The translations under genes and the position numbers were made by a program. The notes beneath the pieces were generated by a model. That model searched no databases, was not told where the DNA came from, and saw only the letters and a list, made by a program, of their open reading frames with translations. 64,000 bases of DNA from Paenibacillus phytorum (GTDB lineage: Bacteria > Bacillota > Bacilli > Paenibacillales > NBRC-103111): contig NZ_WHOA01000095.1 in NCBI RefSeq assembly GCF_013141715.1, forward strand, positions 41,829 through 105,828, written 5' to 3'. Of this stretch, positions 44,631 through 52,293 are shown piece by piece. The first letter of the stretch is position 1. Each line of letters opens with the position of its first letter.

Positions 44631-45470
44631 TTATCCTTTGACTGCGCCCTCTGTAAGCCCTGATACAATGTATTTTTGGGCAAAAGCGAACATAATCACA
44701 ACCGGAATCAAGGATAAAATACCCGCTGCGCTCATTTGACCCCAGTTAATATCAAATTTTTGCACAAAACTGCTTAGTCCTACAGGGACTGTTTTGGTGC
44801 TTTCGCTATTCGTAAACATAACCCCGAAAAATAAATCATTCCACGCTCCTGTAAATGCGAATACAAGGGTAGCAACAATTCCCGGCCGCATTATGGGCAG
44901 AATAATCTTGGTCATCGTTTGAAATTTATTACACCCGTCAATAAGAGCCGCTTCCTCAAGAGAGACGGGAATTCTTTGAAAGAAACTGGACATCGTCAGT
45001 AAGCAAAAAGGAATGTTCATGGCCGTATAAGTAATAATCAACGAAGGCAGTTTATTTAACAAGTGTATTTGGCTGAATGTAATGAAGAGCGGAACTAGAA
45101 TGACCATCACAGGAATCATCTGAGTAGCTAAAAAGGATATTAGAAATAACTTTTTGCCTCGAAATGAATATCTGGCCATACTATAGCCACCAAGAATGGA
45201 TACAAACAACACCAGGATTGAACTACTTATACTTACAATAAAGCTGTTCATAAAATATTGCGGAAAGTTAGAATTCTGGAATGTGTCTATATAGTTCGAA
45301 AACGTTAAATTTTGGGGCCAAAGCGTTAGCTTCCCACTATAAATTTCCTGTCTATCCTTTAGAGAAGTGACTAACATCCAATAAAAAGGAAACAAAGCAC
45401 CGATTAAGAACAATGTTAACGCAATGACTCGTGAAACTGTCGGGGTTACATTCCGAACATAGGAGACCAT
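44631..45470 (-). CDS. Sugar ABC transporter permease (MalG-type)
   Basis: A 279-residue permease with six membrane segments and EAA loop LEEAALIDGCNKFQTMTKII near residue 175; the C-terminus FAQKYIVSGLTEGAVKG is typical of the MalG/AraQ group. The start ATG overlaps the stop of the preceding permease gene by one base, so both are made together. Together they form the channel for the lipoprotein at 46445-47794. No ATPase gene is near; MsmX-type sharing is expected. Confidence 0.95.
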   Translation of the reverse strand: MVSYVRNVTPTVSRVIALTLFLIGALFPFYWMLVTSLKDRQEIYSGKLTLWPQNLTFSNYIDTFQNSNFPQYFMNSFIVSISSSILVLFVSILGGYSMARYSFRGKKLFLISFLATQMIPVMVILVPLFITFSQIHLLNKLPSLIITYTAMNIPFCLLTMSSFFQRIPVSLEEAALIDGCNKFQTMTKIILPIMRPGIVATLVFAFTGAWNDLFFGVMFTNSESTKTVPVGLSSFVQKFDINWGQMSAAGILSLIPVVIMFAFAQKYIVSGLTEGAVKG

Positions 45471-46363
45471 TAGAAATCACCTGCATCATCATATTTAGTC
45501 GATTTCAAGAAAATTAACGTATAAAGAATAAGAATCACTAGCATCATAATTCCCAAAGCGGAGGCTTGCCCGTAGTCCGTCGTATAAAAGATTTTATTAA
45601 ATATATAGGAAGGCAAGTTATGAGAAGTATTCGCTGGACCCCCATTGGTCATGATGTAGATCAAATCGGCTGAATTGAATACCCAAATCACTCGGAGCAG
45701 CAAGGTAATAATAATCGTCGGTTTGATATAAGGAATCGTAACCTTAAACAGCTTGGTCATTCGGCCTGCCCCATCAATATCAGCAGATTCATAGATGTCT
45801 TTAGGTACGTTTTGTAGAGCAGCAAGAATCATAATCCCGAAAAAAGGCACTCCATACCAAACCATAGCAGCGATGACTGGGAAAATAGAGACATGTGGAA
45901 TAGCCAAAAAGGGGATGCCTTTTTCCAGAATTCCGAGTTTCACCAATAAGTAATTAATAAGCCCATTCTGTTCATTAAACAACCATTTAAAAATCATCCC
46001 GATTAAAAAAGCAGACACGGCCCAAGGCAGAAAAACAATAGATTGGTAGATGTTTTTTCCTTTAAACTGCTTATTTAGCGCTAGTGCTAAAATAAATCCA
46101 AGAACGAATTGCAAGCCTACCGTTAAGATGACCCAAAGTACAGAATTACCTAATATTTGAGGGAGATTCTTATCTGCCAGCAAAGATCTGAAATTTTCAA
46201 AACCTGAAAAGTGGATATTACCCGGTTCAAATAAGACATAATGCATAAAAGCAAGCTTAAGTCCTGATAGTAAAGGATAAGCAAAAAAAGCTAGAATAAT
46301 TAGAACAGCAGGAGTAATTAATAAATAGGGCTCGAATGATTTCCATCGAATTGCTTTTAGCAT
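45470..46363 (-). CDS. Sugar ABC transporter permease (MalF-type)
   Basis: A 297-residue permease with six segments; LLITPAVLIILAFFAYPLLS starts segment 1 and the EAA loop is YESADIDGAGRMTKLFKVTI near residue 205. AGAGAAAG precedes the ATG. It follows the lipoprotein gene after an 81-bp gap holding a strong hairpin. Confidence 0.95.
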   Translation of the reverse strand: MLKAIRWKSFEPYLLITPAVLIILAFFAYPLLSGLKLAFMHYVLFEPGNIHFSGFENFRSLLADKNLPQILGNSVLWVILTVGLQFVLGFILALALNKQFKGKNIYQSIVFLPWAVSAFLIGMIFKWLFNEQNGLINYLLVKLGILEKGIPFLAIPHVSIFPVIAAMVWYGVPFFGIMILAALQNVPKDIYESADIDGAGRMTKLFKVTIPYIKPTIIITLLLRVIWVFNSADLIYIMTNGGPANTSHNLPSYIFNKIFYTTDYGQASALGIMMLVILILYTLIFLKSTKYDDAGDF

Positions 46364-46397
46364 GCTTTCTCTCCCCGCCTTTTCAATACTTCAGAAT

Positions 46398-46433
46398 AGA
46401 TAACCGGGGATTCATTCGTGTCCCCGGTTATCT
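46398..46433 (-). terminator. Intercistronic hairpin between lipoprotein and permease genes
   Basis: AGATAACCGGGGA (46398-46410) and TCCCCGGTTATCT (46421-46433) form a perfect 13-bp stem. On the minus strand there is no T run after it, so it more likely protects the upstream mRNA from 3' decay than ends transcription. Confidence 0.75.
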
Positions 46434-46444
46434 GCCTTCTTTTT

Positions 46445-47794
46445 TTATGGATTTTCCTTCATATAAGCTTGTTGTTCTTTGGTTAGAAAATCTGCAAGAT
46501 GTTTAACAGTATCCTCGAGCGATTGCGCTTTTGTCAAATATTTTTGCGTCTCTTCCACTGCGAACGTTCCCGTGAATTGACCAAGCTTCGTTAAATGGCT
46601 CGGAGGGCCTGCAAACACAATGTTGGAATCCGCCATGGAACCCGCATACCCAGCAATAGGACCTTTGCTGAAGAACGGATCTTTCAGGTTGTCTTTGTAA
46701 ATAGGAATCGTAGAGTTTTTAATGCTGTACGCTAGGTTATTCTCAGGAGAGCTTAAGAATTCGATTAGCTTCCAGGAAGCCTCTTTATTTTGTGATTTGG
46801 AAGACATAGCGTAAGCGGCTGTGTAACCCCAGAAAATGTAACGTTTTCCGTCATCGGCTTTAGGCATTGGAACAACATTCCAGGTGCCTTCTTTCATATT
46901 TTTCTGAGCTGAAATAATAACTTCAGGTGTTTGATTTAAAATAGCCGTTTGACCGTTTAAGAATCCTTGAACCATTTCGTTGAAGCCCCAATTGACAGAC
47001 TCTTTAGGAGCATTTCCGTTTAAGTAAACATCATAAAATTTCTTAAAGGCCGCAGCGCCTTCAGGTTTATACAAAATCGATTTGCCATCCTTATCAAACC
47101 AACTGTCGGAGTGGACCGCCGCCATTACATATTCCATTGCTCGAATAACGCCGTTAGCCCCTCCCCTAAAGGAAATACCGTACCTGTTTTTCGCAGAGTC
47201 TGTAAATTTTTGCGCTAGATTAAAGTAATCATCCCATGTCGCGATGGTTTCGGGCATATTCAGTTCTTTAAACCAATCGCTTCTGATAAACAAGCCCTGC
47301 AGCAAGAATCCATCTGGAATCGCATAGACATTACCTTTGTATTTATTTCTCGCTTGTTTGGTTGCTTCCGTCAAATTATTTAATTGATCCCATTTGTCAT
47401 AAAAGGGCTGCAGGTTCTCGATATATCCAGCTGAAGCCATGGCTACTAAGGAAGTATCATCAATACTCAATACGTCGGGAAGAATGCCAGCTGCACCCAT
47501 GGTCATCCATTTCTTATTCGCATCATCCCAAGGGACAGACGTATATTCAACTTCGATATTCGGGTTTTTCTCTTGGAATTTCTTCAAAAGCCCCTGCATA
47601 AGCGCTGTTCTTTCCGGGCTTGGAAGCGGATCGAGATACGAGATTTTTGCTTTCTTGCCTGTGGCTTCTTTGGCTCCTGCAGCTCCAGTGGCTTTTGCCG
47701 CTTCATTCTGTCCGCCATTTGTAGAGCAGCCTGCTAAGGCAAAAGTAAGTACAAGACTGGTGCATAAGGCTAGAATCGTAGCTTTTTTCTTCAT
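46445..47794 (-). CDS. Sugar ABC transporter substrate-binding lipoprotein
   Basis: A 449-residue family-1 solute-binding protein with signal peptide and lipobox ALAGC (acylated Cys at residue 23). The start of the mature domain, ISYLDPLPSPERTALMQGLL, and WKLIEFLSSPENNLAY near residue 345 are typical of sugar-binding members. AGGAGG lies 8 bp before the ATG. It lies after the asparaginase gene and before two permease genes. Substrate unknown; the neighbours hint at an amino-sugar or asparagine-linked glycan. Confidence 0.94.
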   Translation of the reverse strand: MKKKATILALCTSLVLTFALAGCSTNGGQNEAAKATGAAGAKEATGKKAKISYLDPLPSPERTALMQGLLKKFQEKNPNIEVEYTSVPWDDANKKWMTMGAAGILPDVLSIDDTSLVAMASAGYIENLQPFYDKWDQLNNLTEATKQARNKYKGNVYAIPDGFLLQGLFIRSDWFKELNMPETIATWDDYFNLAQKFTDSAKNRYGISFRGGANGVIRAMEYVMAAVHSDSWFDKDGKSILYKPEGAAAFKKFYDVYLNGNAPKESVNWGFNEMVQGFLNGQTAILNQTPEVIISAQKNMKEGTWNVVPMPKADDGKRYIFWGYTAAYAMSSKSQNKEASWKLIEFLSSPENNLAYSIKNSTIPIYKDNLKDPFFSKGPIAGYAGSMADSNIVFAGPPSHLTKLGQFTGTFAVEETQKYLTKAQSLEDTVKHLADFLTKEQQAYMKENP

Positions 47795-47883
47795 TTTATA
47801 ACCCCTCCTGTAATATGATCTATGTTATAAAATCTTGCTGAAGATAGTTTCCTCAACATAATTTAGTAACTAAGCCTGGGTTT

Positions 47884-48888
47884 CTATATGGATTCTAAGG
47901 TAAACACTGCTTTGTTCGTTCCGATAATTTTCTTATTATCGTTCGTAATGTCAGTTGGCGTGAGTTGATACATACGATCAATCGTCTCTTGGTTGCTATA
48001 ACCAATCTGCTCAAGGATGGATGCCGTAATGATAGGCCACTCGTCCTCAGAACCATCCATTACTTTAAGCGCGAAACCTAGCTTTTCTTTTTTCAATCCA
48101 AAGCAGTACACGCCTTTAGCTCCGCCCTTAGCAACAATATTGGGATCCATAAGTAGGCTTGAGCAAATTCGATCTGAACCGGCAATCATCTCATAATGCT
48201 CGTTCATAAGAGCGGTTATTCGAATCACAGCGGATCGAATTTCAAGATCTTCAATCACCTCTGGACAGGCTAGCTTCAGGAAGGCAGTCGCTAAATGCTT
48301 AAGAGGAATAGCGAACACCGGAAAACCGCAACCGTCTGTACCTATATGGATGTGTTCTCTTGGACACTCAGATAAGTAAGCGAGCGTGTCTACGATCTCG
48401 ATTTGAGCCGGATGATCAGGTTCAAAGTAGCCTTCGGTCGGATATCCCATTGTTTTGCACAAAGCAAGAATGCCAAGATGCTTTCCAGAACAATTATGAT
48501 AAATTGAACGTTTAGGCTTCTGCGCTCTAAGCATGGCTTCTGAAGCAGGCACACTTAAGGGGTACGTGGGGTGACATACAAGTGCTTCCTCTCCCACTCC
48601 AATCTTGGTAAGCATGGATTCCAAAGCTTCAACATGGAAGGTCTCCGCACGATGGGACCCGATCATAATAGCCGTTTCTTTATCCGAAAGCCCAAACTTT
48701 CTATCCGCGCCATGCTTAATGACAGGAATAGCTTGAAATGGTTTTCCGGATGACCTTAAATAGGTTAATGATTCTACATCTCCTACTGCGTACTTAACAG
48801 CACCCGAGATGGAGACTCCGCAAATATGCCCGCTATGCACGCATTCCAACGCACCTCCACGATACTCTTCAACTAATGTTTTATCCAT
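47884..48888 (-). CDS. Asparaginase (PF06089 type)
   Basis: A 334-residue protein of the thermostable/type III asparaginase family. Visible: SSGKPFQAIPVIKHGADRKF (residues 51-70), HNCSGKHLGILALC (near 130), IGTDGCGFPVFAIPL (near 182) and AKGGAKGVYCFG. These supply the Ser-Lys catalytic residues of the family. It hydrolyses asparagine to aspartate and ammonia in the known cases. AGGGG precedes the ATG. It is the first gene of the operon whose other genes encode a sugar importer, CutC and a ROK regulator, an unusual partnership. Confidence 0.9.
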   Translation of the reverse strand: MDKTLVEEYRGGALECVHSGHICGVSISGAVKYAVGDVESLTYLRSSGKPFQAIPVIKHGADRKFGLSDKETAIMIGSHRAETFHVEALESMLTKIGVGEEALVCHPTYPLSVPASEAMLRAQKPKRSIYHNCSGKHLGILALCKTMGYPTEGYFEPDHPAQIEIVDTLAYLSECPREHIHIGTDGCGFPVFAIPLKHLATAFLKLACPEVIEDLEIRSAVIRITALMNEHYEMIAGSDRICSSLLMDPNIVAKGGAKGVYCFGLKKEKLGFALKVMDGSEDEWPIITASILEQIGYSNQETIDRMYQLTPTDITNDNKKIIGTNKAVFTLESI

Positions 48889-48942
48889 TTCGTTTCCCCT
48901 CTTTTGCGTTTAATTTCATGGTCTAATGTTGTTATGAGGCCA

Positions 48943-48971
48943 ATTATTCCACAGATGTTATTAACTGTCGA
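48943..48971 (-). promoter_or_regulatory. Promoter of the asparaginase-ABC operon with operator half in spacer
   Basis: Minus strand TCGACA (48966-48971), 17-bp spacer, AATAAT (48943-48948). The spacer holds GTTAATAAC, matching the other ROK-type motifs. Confidence 0.6.
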
Positions 48972-49348
48972 AATATAACAATGAAATGATAATATTTCCA
49001 GATAAAATTGACTGATAACACGGTATTTATCTTTTATTTATTCCAGTGATGTTAATAATTAAATATTAACAACTCGCCTATCTGTTGTCAAACATTTTTT
49101 GTATTTTTGTTAAGTAAACTAACAGGTAGCGCTTTCGTAGTGAAGTTTCACAGAATAAGAGACAAATTCAAAATCAGTTGATGTTAACTAAGTTGACTCT
49201 ATCGATGATTCCTGCGGTTGGAATCCATAGTCTGTACGTACTATTGTGAAATTGATTTAAATCAACTAGGATTCTTGCTATATTAGAAGTAGAAATCCGG
49301 TGTAACCTTTTACCACCGTTTCAATTTTACTTCGAAGAGGATGAGAAC
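48972..49348. other. Regulatory stretch between divergent genes
   Basis: Contains GTTAATA-ATTAAA-TATTAAC (49051-49070, perfect 7-bp arms), GTTAAGTAAACTAAC (around 49109), a weak cre-like site (AGCGCTTTC, around 49128), a lone GTTAAC (49182) and TTGATTTAAATCAA (49252-49265) close to the TATATT (49279) that may serve the downstream plus-strand gene. No reading frame is supported. Confidence 0.65.
49051..49070. promoter_or_regulatory. 20-bp GTTAATA palindrome, likely ROK operator
   Basis: Perfect arms GTTAATA and TATTAAC separated by ATTAAA, upstream of the asparaginase operon promoter. Confidence 0.6.
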
Positions 49349-50332
49349 ATGCGGTGGATTCCCTTTATTGCATCTCTACCTATCATTTTCCTGCTAGGGG
49401 CTGACTCCCCTTCAGAAACACGCAATCCAGATATAGAATTACTGCAATTCCGTTCACAAATTACTTCAAACATGGAGCCTATTAACGCCTCTCTTCAGGG
49501 TGCAGACCAATTTGAGGTCGCTTGGAGATTGCAGGACTCTTCTCCTCAAAAGCTATTCATCGCTAATGACAGCACGGCCTATTACCAGTCCGATGGTCAG
49601 TGGAAATCTGTCATTCCAAGCGGAGAACGGCTGTCGGTTAAGCAAAGCGCCAAGCTCCCTGATGCCGTGAAACCACAGATTTCGCTGAATTTGAAAGTAA
49701 CCGAGCGCAGCTTGACCCTGATCGAAGATCAAAAAGTACTATGGACCTACTCACTTCCTGAGACCAATCAGATTCGTCCAAGCTCTCTCCAATATGATGC
49801 TGTCGAGCATATATACTTTCAGGATAACAACGGCAGTTGGTATTCGCTTGACCGCAACGGGAAAGAGCGCTACAAGCTGCTTCTGCAGGCTCAGGACACC
49901 CAGCTTACATGCAAGGCGGCACCTTCAGGAGACGCTTTTTGTACATCACCAAGCCTCGGTATTCTTGCCGTTCGCGAAAAAATAAACGCCCCTCGCCTCA
50001 TCATAGATGGCAAGGAGCGCTTTTTCCCACAACGTCCAGAGATTATTAACAATCGCACATTCGTTCCACTTCGTTCGATCTTCGAGGCTATGAATGCAAA
50101 GGTTGTCTGGAATCAGGAGACTCTAACTGTAACAGCAATAAAAGGAAATCGAACAATCAGCCTGACTCTGGATAGCGAGAAGGCTCTGTTAAACGGCAAG
50201 AAGATTCAACTGGATGCTCCTCCGGTCCTCTATCAGGGAAGCATGTACGTACCGCTGCGCTTCGTTGGAGAGGCGCTTGGCGCGACCGTGATATGGGAGG
50301 ATGCGACTCGAACCATTCAGATTATTAGGTAA
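49349..50332 (+). CDS. Secreted protein with copper amine oxidase-like (stalk) domain
   Basis: A 327-residue exported protein. Residues 1-18 form a signal peptide. A beta-rich N-terminal region of about 200 residues resembles a WD/PQQ-like blade set only vaguely. The C-terminal 110 residues are a copper amine oxidase N-terminal-like domain: PRLIIDGKERFF, NNRTFVPLRSIFEAMNAKVV and SMYVPLRFVGEALGATVIWE, the repeated FVPLRxxxEALGAxVxW pattern. In Paenibacillus these domains occur in cell-surface proteins and do not imply oxidase activity. Cell-wall attachment is likely. Confidence 0.88.
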   Translation: MRWIPFIASLPIIFLLGADSPSETRNPDIELLQFRSQITSNMEPINASLQGADQFEVAWRLQDSSPQKLFIANDSTAYYQSDGQWKSVIPSGERLSVKQSAKLPDAVKPQISLNLKVTERSLTLIEDQKVLWTYSLPETNQIRPSSLQYDAVEHIYFQDNNGSWYSLDRNGKERYKLLLQAQDTQLTCKAAPSGDAFCTSPSLGILAVREKINAPRLIIDGKERFFPQRPEIINNRTFVPLRSIFEAMNAKVVWNQETLTVTAIKGNRTISLTLDSEKALLNGKKIQLDAPPVLYQGSMYVPLRFVGEALGATVIWEDATRTIQIIR

Positions 50333-50683
50333 CTACACATCCGTGGCAGAAGCCCTATAAAGTTATTGTGCATAGTCTCCTGTACGCAACTCTCCTATGG
50401 ATTCGTCTGTATGACGAATACTCAATAGGTAGGGCTGTTCACTTATTTTACGTCTGGACAAAAAGAGAAGAACTGCCCCCACAGTGAGAGAGCCTGGCAG
50501 TTAAACCGGGTAGAGCTTTGCACCAGTCACAATACCCACCGAAATTCCCAGAACATGTATACGATTTCTAGCGGATCTTTCACTGCAGTTCGGAACCGTA
50601 CGAAACGCTGCCAGTATCTGCATTGTAACGTCATTCTCTGTCTGATACTATTTCAAAGATAGATCATGAAGGAGGTATATCTC
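50333..50683. other. Gene-free stretch
   Basis: Holds an inverted repeat AACTGCC/GGCAGTT (50471-50502) and GGGTA/TACCC nearby, but no T run, promoter or reading frame that I can support. Confidence 0.6.
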
Positions 50684-52084
50684 ATGAATTTCCGTCTTCA
50701 TCGTGTGCTTATTGCTTTTAGCCTTGTTCTGGGGATATTGTGCGTATTCGGCTACCGAAAACTTATGGCAACGGAAGTTATACACCGAGTATCTTACTTT
50801 CCTTCGGAAACGGATCAAGTTCTGAATAATCCCTTTATGGGGCTTGTTATAGATGCAAGAGATAATGAAGCCAAGCAGCCCTTTCGGCTAGCTTATGCAA
50901 ATTTGACATGGGCTGATCTGGAACCGGAAAAAGGGAGGTATGCATTTGATGCGATTGAAAAAAAATTTCAATTTGCACTATGGAAGGAAAAGGGTGTATC
51001 CCTTATTCTCAGAGTGGTTCTCGATTACCCAAGTCATACACCGCATAAAGATATTCCGGACTGGTTATTTAAAGAAATCGGCGAAAAGGGGGTTCAGTAC
51101 GATTCTGGCTATGGGAAGGGATTTAGCCCCGACTATAATAATCTTGCTCTGATCGAAAACCACGAACGTCTGATCCAAGCTTTAGGAAACCGCTATAACA
51201 ACGATTCGCAAATTGCTTTTATCGAGCTGGGCAGCGTTGGACACTGGGGCGAGTGGCATACCAATAACGAAGGAAACACACCAATCGAATTTCCCAAAGA
51301 GGATGTTTCCGATCAATACGTCCAGCATTATTTGCATTATTTCGACCAAAAACGACTGATGATGAGAAGGCCTCATGAAATCGCATTGAAGCATGGGCTC
51401 GGGTTGTTTAATGATGCTTTTGGCTCACACAAGTCAACGATTGACGGGTTTCTGCAATGGTACACCTACGGATATAAGTCTTGGCTTACTCAAAATAATC
51501 AGCCAGCCATGCCGGATTTCTGGAAATTGGCGCCCGGCGGCGGAGAGTTTGCGTCTGGTGGAAATTACTTCAATGACGCTCGTATTGAGGAAACCCTGTT
51601 ACAGTCGAAGCTGACGCATGTAAGCTGGCTCGGCCCCAGCGCTCCTTCTCAAGAGCCATTCGGCGGCAGCCTTCAGCCGAATATTGACCGATTTGTGAAA
51701 ACCATTGGTTATCGGTTTGTCATTGCAAAGGAATCTCACGAAAGGGATATTCATACGGGAAACTCGCTGCATGTCAAACTTAACATGATCAACAGAGGAG
51801 TAGCCCCCTTTTACTTTGCTTGGCCCTTGGAGCTTTCCCTAACTGATGAACAGGGAGTCATCGTCTCCCAAATGCGGTCAACCATAGATATTCGCGAATG
51901 GCTTCCAGGAGAAAGGGATGTAACGGGCACATTGCCAATTCCTAAGAACCTTGCGCCTGGAAACTATAAGGTAAACGCTGCGATCCTCAACCCGCAAACT
52001 GGCAAACCAGAAGTAGACTTCGCTAACGACGGCAGGAGAAGTGATGGTCGTTATTCGCTTGGAAGTGTTAGGGTGCTTGATTAA
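50684..52084 (+). CDS. DUF4832/DUF4874 glycosidase-like exported protein
   Basis: A 466-residue protein with an N-terminal signal anchor (residues 6-24). The DUF4874-like barrel region starts NPFMGLVIDARD and has LTWADLEPEKGRYAFD and ELGSVGHWGEWHTN; the DUF4832 part holds FNDARIEETLLQSKLTHVSWLG and a C-terminal beta-sandwich. Such proteins are taken as glycoside-hydrolase-like, with no activity proven. ATG 50684 lies 9 bp after AAGGAGG; the ATG at 50666 precedes it. It faces, convergently, a polysaccharide operon. Confidence 0.85.
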   Translation: MNFRLHRVLIAFSLVLGILCVFGYRKLMATEVIHRVSYFPSETDQVLNNPFMGLVIDARDNEAKQPFRLAYANLTWADLEPEKGRYAFDAIEKKFQFALWKEKGVSLILRVVLDYPSHTPHKDIPDWLFKEIGEKGVQYDSGYGKGFSPDYNNLALIENHERLIQALGNRYNNDSQIAFIELGSVGHWGEWHTNNEGNTPIEFPKEDVSDQYVQHYLHYFDQKRLMMRRPHEIALKHGLGLFNDAFGSHKSTIDGFLQWYTYGYKSWLTQNNQPAMPDFWKLAPGGGEFASGGNYFNDARIEETLLQSKLTHVSWLGPSAPSQEPFGGSLQPNIDRFVKTIGYRFVIAKESHERDIHTGNSLHVKLNMINRGVAPFYFAWPLELSLTDEQGVIVSQMRSTIDIREWLPGERDVTGTLPIPKNLAPGNYKVNAAILNPQTGKPEVDFANDGRRSDGRYSLGSVRVLD

Positions 52085-52293
52085 ATGTATTCATTGAAAA
52101 TATTCGGCAAACTGTACGGGATCCTATATGCAAAAAATTTCATAAATGCGCAAAAAAGCGGCTGTACTGCCCTTGAACTAGAATAATTGTAAGGTTGGGT
52201 TTGACTGTTGCCATACGGCTGCTCCAACGCACCCTCAGGATTCACGCGTGTTGAATTCTCACCCCCAGACTCATTCAGGTTTTAATTCCGAAA

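Noticed and set aside
50333..50683. Possible c-di-GMP riboswitch before the DUF4832 gene
   Set aside because: The conserved GEMM core motifs are absent; only short inverted repeats are seen.
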